A stretch of DNA of 64,000 nt, taken from the NCBI GenBank assembly GCA_023053575.1, contig JAKZAP010000018.1, positions 19,496,202-19,560,201 of the forward strand. Direction: 5' to 3'. Of the stretch, positions 54,665 to 64,000 are shown piece by piece (position 1 is the stretch's first letter; every line of letters starts with the position of its first letter). This DNA is from Branchinecta lynchi (lineage: Eukaryota > Arthropoda > Branchiopoda > Anostraca > Branchinectidae). Made by a program: the position numbers and the translations under genes. The notes under the pieces are model-generated. The model saw nothing but the letters and a program-made list of their open reading frames with translations, had not been told where the DNA came from and ran no database searches.

Positions 54665-55385
54665 TTCATTTAAGCTATGTTTACATGGAGGGTATTTACC
54701 CATATTTTTTACCCACAACAGCAACAAAAACCCGAGTATTTTGGACTTCAGTTGAAGGATCATTTAACGGCAGGTATTTTTCCCCGGACACGAGAAGGGA
54801 AATTGTTCACACGGTACTCGGGTATTTTTCAAGGAAGAGTATTGTCATGTGGCAATAAATTACAAGGTTGTAAGGCTCAGGATATCTCTCTACAATGGAT
54901 ACCAACATGTGTCCATTTGGGCCACTTTTACATGGGCATAATTAAAATTATTCCTCGAAAATCCAGTTTTATTGTTAACAAACAAATACCCGGGTAAAAA
55001 GTTTGCAAAACCGAAGTGCAAAATATCCAGGTTTTTGTTGCTGTTGCTGGGAAAAATACCTGCTGAGTATGTTTTTTTTCGTGTAAACGTAGCTTTAGCG
55101 AACTTTTTACCCGGTTATTTTATTGTCAAAGGGTATTCTTCGATGTCTGCAACAATAAAATTGGATTTTCGAGGAATAATTTGGATTATACCCAAGTAAA
55201 ACGTGGTCCAAATTAATACATGTTGGTATCCATTGTAGTGAGATATCCTGAGCCTTACAACCTTGTAATTTATTGCCACATGACATTACTCTACCTTGAA
55301 AAATACAGAGTACAGTGTGAACACTTTCCCTTCTCGTATTCGGGGAAAATTGCCTGCCGTGTAAATGATCCTTTATAAAAAAAAA
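54665..55385. mobile_element. Long-arm foldback element
   Basis: About 225 bp at 54750-54975 is inverted at 55150-55378 with roughly 85-90% identity by eye. Examples are GGCAATAAATTACAAGGTTG / CAACCTTGTAATTTATTGCC and ATTCCTCGAAAATCC / GGATTTTCGAGGAAT. A second, inner pair joins GCTATGTTTACATGG...AACAAAAACC (54672-54730) to GGTTTTTGTTGCTG...GTAAACGTAGC (55032-55096). Two overlapping inverted-repeat elements, or one inserted in the other, are implied. No coding capacity. Confidence 0.75.
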
Positions 55386-57906
55386 TGTTATAGCAAAAAT
55401 ATGTTATAGAACAGTCTGAACAGTAGTCAACAGCATGGAAACAACACAATGGTTTTGAAAGGGGGTCAGGGAATCAAAGAACCTGCTTGCTCCTAAATAA
55501 AACTCTTTGATTTTCTTAACTTGTTAACAAGATAATAAAATGTTTAGAGATGTCCTAAATATACACTGTTTCTGCTTAAAACCACTTCGTCTCGTATTTT
55601 GTAAAGTTTCCTTTCCCTGAAATTTCTTCATACAGACAACATACAGCCTTCATAAACAAAACAAAAAAGTGCAATTACAATAGTTGTGTTTTTTGCCAAA
55701 AGAGATCAAAGGCCTCTATTCCAAGTCCTCTGTTCTTTCTGCTAATTTGATTATTGTGGGCAGAGAGAAGTCAGGTACTCTTCTCTTGAGCAGACCAGTT
55801 AACTCACCTCGGATCAGCCTCAGAGTTCAAATCTTCTTTCTTCAGAGGCCTGGGCAGAAAAGAAAAAGGGGTTGGTCTAAAAACAGTCAAAAGTTGTTTG
55901 CTGATTCGTAGAACAGAAACTGATGTCACCACAAGAAGCCTATTGGGAATAATAAATCACAGCAGAACATCTTCAAAATAATTCATTACACTATGTTCAG
56001 CTGCAAGATGGAAAAAATAAGCTGTTTTTTTAGTTTAAGTCAGTTGAACTTTAAATATTAGGGTAAACCACTGTAATTCCTGTTCAAAATTCCTGTTCAA
56101 AATTCCTGTTCAAAATTCCTGTTCAGTAGGTATTGCAGTTAGCTGCAATATTTTGATTCCATGAGGTAGCTGGCTTTCTCAGCTTCCACCTTCAACCTCC
56201 AAAAATGAAAAGTTCGATACCCTGATGGGTGTCAGAGGACGTTCTTTCATAATTCTCGAGCGTCTGGAATTACCCCTATGGGCGTAAATTCGGACAATGT
56301 GATGAAAATGGTGAAGACGAGTAGTAAAAAATCTGAAATTCGTAGTCCTAATAGACAACATGAAAACCATTGCACTGTAGCATTTTGGTTGCATTATGTC
56401 AATCCGCCATCAAGAAAATTGACTTTGCGCAATTTTTTTTTACTACAGTAGAATGTGTTATGCAATGATGGAGATATGATTTTTAGAAACCTGGTCTGGA
56501 ATTTAGTTTAATCATCCAGGACATTAACTAGGCTAGCCTTCAAAAAGCTTGTAGCGGGCATTACCGTGGCCGGGTGCCCACAGGTCACCTACAGAATAAT
56601 GTCTTTCGACCAAAGGTTGCAAACAGGTTGCGTGAAATAAAATCATTCCATTCGTGCAAGTACTGACTCGTCCATTGCTTGAATCTCGGCTTGGATGAAC
56701 TTCTTATCCCGTTTAGTCTCGTTTCACTAAAGTCTACAACCCGAAGAAAAAAAATCGACTGTCTTCACGAAAAAATCGGGTTGCTTCGCATCAACTCGTT
56801 TTTTACCGACAGGCGGACAATATCGGAGGGGCGGTGCGTACCCCCATCCTCCCATATGTCACACCCGTGTCCATGTTACTCGCATTCTCGAATTCGTTCT
56901 GAAGTCTATTTGCAGTGGATGCCAACGTGCACGTGTCCATTACCTTTAGAGCGTAAGAAACTCCTTTTTTATGATCTTCTGAGTTTTCTTCGGAAATTTT
57001 CGTCCTTGATGAACGACTGTATTTATGCCATCTTCTTGTCACTTAAAGTGGACTTATAAGTCCTCGTTCCATAAATTGGTGCGTAAGATTTGGTTCACAG
57101 ATAAAAATAAATGAGAGAAAACACACGGTAATGAACAGAAAAATAAAAATGTACAGTCCGGAATTACCTCTCCTTGTCCTGAATTACCCTCTTGACTTCG
57201 TCCGGAATTACACCAAATAGGTCTTAAAAAGGGGTAATTCCGGACAGGTCTTTTTCCTTGCATATATTAAGTGAGAATTAAGCAAAAAATTCCCTGAGAT
57301 TCCCTACTCATTCCTATACTACCACAGTTTGTATCAAGCAGAAGTTAAAGATTGGGCTAAGATCAATACATTCATGTTTTGATACAGACTTTGACTTCAC
57401 ACATTAATTTTAGCCAGGAGTGATTCCAAATCAGCAACAGACCAGTTAGGCCTACAGTTGGATAACAGTGCCAATCTCTGAATTTTGAAAATCTTTGGAA
57501 GCTTGTTCTAGTTTTTGTTGTATAACTGTAACAAAAAAATAACACCAAACAAAATTCATTAAAAGTAGACCTGACCAAGTTCTAAACCAGCTGCTGAACT
57601 AAGTCAGTGCCTAAGACTGAATAGTTATCTGTGATCTGTCTATTATTTAAGGCTCAGCATAACCTCTGGGCCTAACCCAAACGATAGGATTAGTACACTT
57701 TAAGGGGTTCATTAAGTTTACTTTGTACCCTATTGTTGCTCCCTAAAAAGTAGAAAACCCTCCGATACCATTTTGTTGTAGGGTATCATCTTGCCTGTGA
57801 TCAGCTTGGGTGAAAGTGGGGAACTCATCAACCCCTCTTTGATATATAAAACTAGATTGACATGCCTTTCTTGTGGTTTTATTAATTTTTACTTTTTTTC
57901 TCTTAG
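55386..57906. other. No gene recognised; small repeats
   Basis: A 13-bp minisatellite (ATTCCTGTTCAAA, about four units) at 56085-56130. A repeat E fragment (TTTTTTACCGACAGGCGGAC) at about 56805. GGAATTAC motifs in both orientations at 57160-57250. IFT122 exon 1 is expected upstream of 57907 but I could not place it. Confidence 0.4.
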
Positions 57907-58016
57907 TATCTATGATGTATGCTTCAGCCCTGATGGAAGCCAGTTAATAGCAGCTGCTGGGTTCAGAGTGCTTGTGTATAACCCCACTGATGGATCTCTA
58001 ATCCAGTCCTTAAAAG
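57907..58016 (+). CDS. IFT122: IFT122 WD40 exon (first seen)
   Basis: 110 bp: TTTTTCTCTTAG|T to TTAAAAG|GTAAGC. One base, 36 codons from [10 protein letters not shown] to GSLIQSLK, and one base. It is followed in the genome by 1.95 kb of intron. Confidence 0.9.
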
Positions 58017-61000
58017 GTAAGCTAGATGATTTGGAATGAGCATGTCATTCGAGGCTGGATGGCGTAGTCCAACGTGAACCTACTTCCTGGGGAAAAGTTT
58101 TTTGGTTGTTGAATTTACCTGTGAATCAGTCCTTCTGTCAAACCGACTATAAGAGAATTGGTAAGACTGCAGCTGGACTGCGCGAATACTGGTCAACTCT
58201 ACCAACCGAACGCCCATAAGTGGTCCAGACTTTTACTTAATCATACTGTCCCTTCCCTCATGCCTTTCTCTTTGTGCTAGTCGTTCCTGTATAGTAGCAG
58301 TTTCTATCCACTGTGCTAGTCGTTCCTGTATGGTAGCAGTTTCTATCCACTGAATTATTTTAAGGTGCAAAGTGATCGCTAAATAGTCCACTGTAGTTGA
58401 ATCCTAAGTCGAAATACACAATACACAGATTTGTGTTTCGTTCAGAGGGTTTTGAGGTTGTATGTGTCAGTGAAACTACATTTTTAAGCCTTTCTTTTGA
58501 TCCTGCGAAGACCGGGAATATGCGGGACCCGATTATCTGGATCAAGAGGTCCAGTAAATTTCCAATTTCGGGATCTCATCGAAACATTTGTCCTTGTTTG
58601 TATAGTGAAATAAAAAGTTTGGCCTGAAACAAAAAGTTTATTCACATCTCCACTCCAAAAAATCACGGTCTTTTTCTTCAACGTTTTTCTACTCTTGAAT
58701 GTACTCTTATAACTCCACTGGCATTGCACGAGCGTTCGAGAGCGGTTGACAAGTAGTTCAAATGGTAATATTACACCAGCAATTCTCATTGCCGAGATTT
58801 GGAACTTTCATGTCATTTATCCAATCTAAGGACCTTCCTGATTTTTGCATTTTATATATTTGGCTCTTTTCAAGGGGAATTATGCTTCCTCTAATTGATT
58901 CGTATTGTATTACATATCTAATGAGACTTCTGCTTGAAGGAGGGGACATCTGGCTGGGTTCCGGATACCCCCTTCCCCCGGGAATAATCCCCCCGCCCCC
59001 CCCCCCCCCCCCCCCCCCCCGGCGAACCCCTCCTCCTCCCCCCGGTACCAAAACTCTCCTGGTTTCAAATAAGTCACATATTTACAACATCGGAATATAA
59101 ACCGTATCTAATGAGACTTCTACTTTAGGAATGCGAGAATTCGCCGGGTTCCGGCTACCCCGCCTTGGCGACCCCTGGACATGATCCCCCCGGTAACAAA
59201 ACTCCCCTGCCCCCCCCCCAAATAGTGTTAATAAAATGCAGTAGATTTTATGAAAGCTGCACGTAGAGGCGAGCGGCCAGTGAGCCGCCGTCACGCTTTT
59301 ACGTTTAGGTCACGTGCCCAGGGAAAATTCTTGCAGTTTTTAATCAGATTTTCTCATTTTTTTTTATATTTGCATTAAGGGGGGGGGGAAGCCGGCGGTA
59401 GGGAGTTTCGTATTGGTATTATTAGTTGCGTTTTTGCTGCTACCATGGTCTCTGTTACCACGGTCTAAAGTCGTTTTTGCAGTTATCGTGGTATCTGATA
59501 CCAAGGTCAAAAGGTGTTTTTACAGTTATCGTGGTATCTGGTCAGTTATCGTGGTATCAGATATTCAGATACTACGGTCCGACCGTGGTAACTGGTCGTG
59601 ATATCTGAAAAGTCATCTCACTTTCATCAAATTTCTTCAGATTGGTGAGAAAGAAGTTTAGCACTTAGTGATGTAACTGGATATCTGTTTTTCTTTTGGA
59701 ATGACTTCGAAAAGAACAATTTCGGTAAAAGTCGTTTTTGCACAGCACCGTGTATCAGATACCACGATAACTGCAAAAACGACTAGTACAGATTCACCGT
59801 GGTAATAGATACCATGGTATCAGCAAAAACGCAACTATTGTGTTCGGGAATAACCCCTGAGAATTCCTGGATTAGCACCCTTTCCTCGTCGGTTCTGCAG
59901 AATGAGGGCTCATAGGAAGGAACGACATCTTCATAACTTGTGGTGTTCTCTCAGTCGTTTCTTTTTCAGGTCACAAAGATACAGTTTACTGTGTCAACTA
60001 TTCAAAGGATGGAAAGAGGTTTGCCTCAGGGGGAGCCGACAAGCTTGTTATCATATGGACAGCAGATTTACAGGGAATTTTAAAATACACGTAAGTAAAC
60101 CGGATGATAAATTCCTTGACTTTTTTAGTTGTATGGTAGTTCTACAAAAAGGTGCATGTATAGATATGTAGTAGTATGGAATACTTTGATTTAACATGCC
60201 TCCGACTGGGTTAATCTTAAGTAGTAGTATCCGATAGCATCCAATCTTTCTGTAGGAGCATCCAGTTTGCTAGTAGTAGCATGCAGTGGCAGCAGTTACT
60301 ACTGCATGCTAGTTTTTCGTGCAACTCCATACGATTAATTCCCTGAAATTTTTTCATCGGGAACGTACGTTTCCAAGCCTCAGATTTTTCCTCAGCGCTG
60401 AACTAAAAGTCTTTTTTTGCGAGCTTGTAAGGAATAACCGTAAAGTCAACTAAAAATAATTTTAATTATATCCGCCACAGTTAACTTCTCTGTTTGGTTA
60501 CTTGCTTGACGCTTTCATTCAACAGCTGTTGAAGTTCCATCTCACGTAAGCAGTATGTGACAGGTTCGCTTCTTATTGCTCTTCCTTTTCTTATCTACAT
60601 CTATCTAAGATATAATACAAAGCAAGAGAAAAGGCTTTAGCCTCTAAATAAATCTAAGAAATTTTGAGTAGTCGAACTGATTAGAGTTAAAAGTCCCATC
60701 AGCAGTGCATTTGAAACTATTGATCGATTCAGCATTAACCGCATCTTCGGTAAGGCTGTGCAAAGGATCAACAGTTCTGTTGCCAAAACCCCACTTAAAA
60801 ACGCCCTTGTGGGACCTTGATTTTCAAGCTTGTACGTGTGCCACCGATGACGACGGTTAACGCTGAATCTTACTAAATCAGTCACCTCAAAATTGTCACA
60901 ACTTCCATTGATCAACTAGAATATAGCCAGGATATCCTAGTTTTCCTCAACCCATTCGGTTGAAAACCCTTCCTTCTTTCCACTAGGATTACCCGAAGGA

Positions 61001-61261
61001 TAATCCTCCAGTCGAAGTGGTGCGCAACCCTTATTCTGTAGATCTTTCAGCCACAATGACTCAATACAATGCTTGTCATTCAACCCAGCCACGCACCAGC
61101 TTGCAAGCTGTGCCGTTAGTGACTTTGGGCTGTGGGCTCTTGACACAAAAGCTGTCACGAAGCACAAAACTCCTGGCAGGGTCAATTCATGTGCGTGGAA
61201 CACGGAGGGACAGATTCTGGCGCTGGGATGTGCTAACGGACTGGTGTCACTGCGGCAGAGG
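57907..61261 (+). CDS. IFT122: IFT122, intraflagellar transport IFT-A WD40 protein (3 exons seen)
   Basis: IFT122 is a core subunit of IFT-A, which drives retrograde transport in cilia and entry of membrane proteins. Exons 57907-58016, 59970-60090 and 61051-61261 join in phase into about 146 residues covering the first WD40 repeats. They read [79 protein letters not shown] and [20 protein letters not shown], the order and wording of animal IFT122. All splice sites are GT/AG. The first exon (MRAVLTW-like) and everything after repeat three are not located, so the call is partial. Introns carry MITE B copy 3, poly-C tracts, and a LINE fragment in antisense. Confidence 0.93.
58273..58620. repeat. 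39-bp tandem duplication and F-family fragment
   Basis: GTGCTAGTCGTTCCTGTATA...TTCTATCCACT occurs twice in tandem (58274-58312 and 58313-58351) with one difference. At about 58508-58600 AATTTCGGGATCTCATCGAAACATTTGTCC matches the inverted terminus of repeat F copy 3. Confidence 0.5.
58940..59240. repeat. Poly-C tracts with a local direct repeat
   Basis: A C run of about 26 with one G break near 58991-59020, flanked by GGGTTCCGGATACCCCC and CCCCGGTACCAAAACTC. The same order (GCCGGGTTCCGGCTACCCC ... CCCCCGGTAACAAAACTCC) recurs at 59146-59210, so this is a tandem duplication of about 165 bp. It lies in IFT122 intron. Confidence 0.5.
59424..59836. mobile_element. MITE family B, copy 3
   Basis: Ends AGTTGCGTTTTTGC / GCAAAAACGCAACT, flanked by ATT at 59421-59423 and 59837-59839. 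At 413 bp it lacks the tRNA-like insert of copy 2. It lies 134 bp before an IFT122 exon. Confidence 0.82.
59970..60090 (+). CDS. IFT122: IFT122 WD40 exon (second seen)
   Basis: 121 bp: TTTTTCAG|GTCACAAAG to AAATACAC|GTAAGT. Completes the glycine of GHKDTVYC, encodes a full WD repeat with VIIW and ends two bases into the threonine of KYTHND. Confidence 0.93.
60605..60915 (-). mobile_element. 5'-truncated LINE C-terminus, frameshifted
   Basis: The minus strand encodes [20 protein letters not shown] then [12 protein letters not shown] and a stop, the RVVxxWNSLPxxVVxAxSxNSFK signature that ends ORF2 of CR1/L2-type LINEs. Upstream residues ([20 protein letters not shown]) are in another frame, so at least one frameshift exists. 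The tail TTTAGAGGCTAAAGCC...TTGTATTAT equals that at 8950. It is antisense within an IFT122 intron. Confidence 0.7.
61051..61261 (+). CDS. IFT122: IFT122 WD40 exon (third seen)
   Basis: 211 bp: GATCTTTCAG|CCACAATG to CGGCAGAGG|GTAAGT. One base then 70 codons, [20 protein letters not shown] to LVSLRQR, phase 0. The next exon was not found before 64000. Confidence 0.92.
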
Positions 61262-61297
61262 GTAAGTTTGAACTGAATGTGTCGAGTATGGCCTTAA

Positions 61298-61950
61298 AGG
61301 ACCTGTCTTACCTATAATACTAACGCAACCTACTTCCATAATCACTCCGTATATTTCTAAACCCGGAGACTCCAATTTCGTACGATACATTCTATTTTCT
61401 CACTTGCGTGCTTTGCTACCTTCGATGTGTATCATTGTGTCGACGGTTGTCTGCGAGAAGTATTTCCATCAGAAAAACGGGTTATGCAAATTGTTTCCCT
61501 GTTTTCGCTACAAGTCAACGGGTCTCGGAAAAGGCTCAAGGCCTAAAAGGCCAATACCGTGGGTTATTTGTCGAAAGCACAGCCTAGTTTTAAAGTATCC
61601 AAATATTATTCAAACAATGTTTACAACGGACACGACAGCTTTGATTCTTCATCAGCGATATTCCGGCCCTTCTTGGCAAGGGTCCTCGTCAGGCTGTCAA
61701 TCCTCTAGTTCAACTTCGGGGAAGGAAACAAATTACAGGTTTGATTACAGGTTTGTTTCCTTCCCCGAAGTTGAAATAGAGGATTGACAGCCTGACGAGG
61801 ACCCTTGCCAAGAAGGGCCGAAATATCGCTGATGAAGAATCATAGCTGACGTATCCGTTGTAAACATTGTTTGAATAAATGTTTCAAAGTCAGCTTGGGC
61901 TCAAAGAATATTTATTCAAATATTTCAAAATACTTTAACTTGAAGAGTAA
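61298..61950 (+). repeat. Repeat family P, copy 2, split by a foldback element
   Basis: 61298-61612 and 61905-61950 are colinear with copy 1 at 3485-3850, which is continuous across the joint (AAATATT...AAATACTTTAACTTGAAGAG). The gap holds the foldback element 61613-61904. Confidence 0.7.
61613..61904 (+). repeat. Near-perfect palindromic element with hammerhead-like core (copy b)
   Basis: About 120-bp arms (61614-61733 and 61747-61875) are nearly exact inverted copies; the centre is AATTACAGGTTTGATTACAG. The right arm holds CTGACGA (61792-61798), GGACCCTT-GCCAAG-AAGGGCC and GAAA (61820-61823). It inserted into repeat P copy 2. Confidence 0.75.
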
Positions 61951-61963
61951 ATAGTGCGAGGGG

Positions 61964-62380
61964 CAGAGATAGGCGAATCCGATCATCAAAGGATTCGAAT
62001 CCGAATCCGAATCCAGGGCTAGGTACGGATCCGAATCCACCATTTTAGCTGAGGATTCGAATCCGCATTCGAGTCCGGCTTTAATCGAATATACTGGTAT
62101 AACAGGTTATAGTTTCTTAATGAAGGGTGACAAAAAAAAGAAGAACAGGCTACACTAATAAACAAGGCACTAATTGCTTTGTCACCGAATTATCTCCCTC
62201 TTGAACAGAAGAGCTCGAGAAGAGCTTCAACCGTAATGGGACTGATTTTGGCTTTTCTTGCTCGGCCGATGGCCCCAGCAATCGAGAAAAGTTTTTCCAC
62301 ATCACAACCTGAACAATGAACTGCCAAAAACTTCAAGCGAGGAAATTGTCCAGTTAGTTGTTTCCAACTGCACTTGTTTA
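61964..62380 (-). mobile_element. hAT element relic with CAGAGAT terminus
   Basis: The left edge CAGAGATAGGCGAATCCGAT matches the terminus of the hAT MITE at 10046, including the GGATTCGAATCCG subterminal motifs to about 62080. A transposase C-terminal frame begins 100 bp inside on the minus strand. The other terminus was not found. This looks like a remnant of the autonomous partner of that MITE. Confidence 0.7.
62190..62376 (-). pseudogene. hAT transposase C-terminal (hATC) fragment
   Basis: Open frame of about 60 codons ending TAA at 62192-62190. It reads SWKQLTGQFPRLKFLAVHCS, GCDVEKLFSIAGAIGRARKA, then KISPITVEALLELF. The hATC dimerisation motif normally reads YP.L...A.......S...ER.FS.AG......R..L....E.L..L, and the fit is close, with E-K-L-F-S-I-A-G at its core. 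No upstream catalytic residues were found, so it is a fragment. Confidence 0.75.
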
Positions 62381-62439
62381 CTTTCCTACTTTATAACCAT
62401 ATGACCCGTGCCCACATCAAATGAAACCGACAAAGAAAT

Positions 62440-62610
62440 AGGCTCAAGCTGAAAAGTTAACTTCATTTTCCAGCTTGAGCGGAGCGGCTTCTGGCCTGAA
62501 GAGGACCGTTACCAAGAAGGGACGAACATAGCTCTAATAATAATGCAGCTAATATATCTGTTTTGCACTATCAAATATGATTCGCATTCAGCTTCGACTT
62601 AAGGAATCTG
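62440..62610 (+). repeat. Foldback-family fragment with hammerhead-like core (copy d)
   Basis: CTGAAGA (62496-62502), GGACCGTTACCAAGAAGGGAC and GAAC (mutated GAAA). TCTGTTTTGCACTATCAAATATGATTCGCA follows, as in the copy at 52985. At about 62680 CCTGATCAGGCCGAAACGTT is a further decayed relative. Confidence 0.45.
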
Positions 62611-64000
62611 TAAACTCCACTTTCAAGAAAATCCACTGGTTGTCATTAGTTTTCATATTCTCATATTTCGATCGAGTTCGATCCTGATCAGGCCGAAACG
62701 TTTAGCTAATGCAAACGCAAGAAAAATACCGATTGCGATTACGGATAACATGAATTCTATGAAATGAATTTTTATTGACTGGAAAATCACAACGGTAGGA
62801 CAGAGCACTTACTGGTACGGATGCGTCAACAGAAAACATGCGCGAATCTCAAGTTTGTTGTGATAGGCTACAGAAAATAAAAACGAAAGAATAAATCCAA
62901 AATATTCCCAAGGAACAGCTTTTCCGAAGGTGGACTTCCGCAAATGTAACATTTCGAAGGAGCTATGGGATATCCACTCTCGGGCACTCACCCTTCCCCG
63001 GCACCCGTCGAAATCAGCGATGCTGGCCATAAATTAGGCGATTTATCTTCAAACCTGCTGATTTTAATACTTTAACAAGTGGCAACCGGTACCTGCACTG
63101 ACTGGGCACTGAAAACTTGCCTTACACTAAACTCGAAGAGTGGGTAACCCCTGTCAAATTAGTCATCCTGTCGACGGAAGGATTTTAGGAAACTGTCATA
63201 GCCGACTTGGGCGTAAAGAGAGGGAGGCGATGAGCAAGGGGGTTAGATACTGCAGTTACCAACTGAGAGAAGGATGCAATGCTGTTATGACAATTTTACT
63301 TATCGAAAACTTGCAACAGAGATAGAAGTGGTTGTGAGCAAGATACACTATGTTCTCGCAGATTATGCGTGCTTCGCAAACAGCACGGCCGAGCCAATTT
63401 GACAAACAGGACTTTTCGACTGAGTGACTTTACGTAGAGAAAAGTTATAGGCTACTGCAATACCGAGTCAAAATGTTACAACTATGACATGTCTTTTCTA
63501 GACTCGAAAGAGCTTAGAATTGCAACCAAGGTTAAGATATCTGCTATATTTAACACACAAAGTTTCATTTAAAACGCCACATGAACGCCAAAAGTAAAAT
63601 CCAAAAGACAAATGGCGACTAATCTAACATAATATGGCTAACCTTCAAATGGCGGTGGAAATTAGATGTTGTTGTTCGCAAAGTGCTGATCTCGGTTACT
63701 TCGACACACAGACGACACTTCATACTGCGGGATACCTTCCCCGACGAGCTAGTTCCAGAGCTCGACTTTACCATACTGGCTATCATTTAGCTGTTGCTTT
63801 GCTGGATTCAACGGTTTGGCTGACCGGCCAGAAACTACAGTTTAAACTTCATCGTCTGTATCGGAACCCATAACCGTCACCTCACTATTATCTGCCATAC
63901 TCCAATATACTTCCAACAAACCAAGCCAATCACAAATAGTCACAATCAAAGACTATTTGTAAATAGTCTTTGGTCCCAATTCTAGTTCACGACATAATGC
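62611..64000. other. No confirmed gene
   Basis: On the minus strand an ATG at 63030 starts MASIADFDGCRGR, followed at once by a GGAAG|GTGAGT donor context; it could be a short first coding exon of an unseen gene but nothing supports it further. The rest, including 63634-63873, has no recognised domain. GACTATTTGTAAATAGTC near 63951-63968 is a short palindrome. Confidence 0.3.

Noticed and set aside
54677..55199. Frames of 106 and 75 codons in the foldback element
   Set aside because: They run across inverted-repeat arms and have no domain.
58762..59100. 112-codon frame ending in polyproline
   Set aside because: The proline run is the poly-C tract; it lies in an IFT122 intron without splice evidence.
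60937..61203. 88-codon minus-strand frame
   Set aside because: Antisense to the third IFT122 WD40 exon.

Overview
The window is nuclear DNA of an animal, most likely an invertebrate. It has spliced genes with GTAAGT-type donors and long introns, metazoan housekeeping and ciliary genes, and a very high load of diverse transposons. I cannot name the taxon from sequence alone. No viral, plasmid or bacterial features were recognised.

Four host genes are supported. (1) KIF23/MKLP1 (kinesin-6), minus strand: three consecutive exons at 14044-13908, 12487-12293 and 10611-10463. All three join in phase; exon 1 and the exons after exon 4 were not found. (2) OSTC (oligosaccharyltransferase subunit), plus strand: four exons from 34580 to 40777 give a complete 150-residue protein. 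(3) DHTKD1 (2-oxoadipate dehydrogenase E1), minus strand, 50697-48004: 897 residues in one uninterrupted coding exon, which is surprising beside such intron-rich neighbours. (4) IFT122 (IFT-A WD40 protein), plus strand: three consecutive exons at 57907-58016, 59970-60090 and 61051-61261. Exon 1 and the 3' remainder are missing or outside the window.

Most of the rest is transposon-derived and much of it is nested. The main pieces are a CR1-like LINE with two overlapping ORFs (14274-17520) in KIF23 intron 1, and an I-group LINE with an RNase H domain (25865-34486). That LINE is split by a 5,641-bp hAT element with a perfect 8-bp target duplication. A TA-flanked mariner-like element (21770-23943) sits inside a smaller MITE. 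A relic hAT transposase (62376-62190) lies near a terminus resembling a hAT MITE at 10046-10437. Two MITE families make 3-bp target duplications (family A, TIR GAGCGTGTTCCA; family B, TIR AGTTGCG). Minisatellite-bearing repeats occupy 4300-7360, 36950-39700 and 43100-47340. Foldback repeats and 5'-truncated LINE tails are scattered throughout.

The most interesting unexplained signal is a set of sequences with a hammerhead-ribozyme core (CUGANGA, stem-loop, GAAA) in inverted-repeat elements. One of them (41088-41158, minus) can be folded by eye into all three helices. Penelope-like retroelements are known to carry such ribozymes, so these are probably remnants of that type. Other signals are a duplicated splice acceptor at KIF23 exon 4 and an OSTC start codon only 94 bp downstream of a LINE stop codon.

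All element boundaries were read by eye. Superfamily assignments rest on terminal repeats and target-site duplications, not on database matches.
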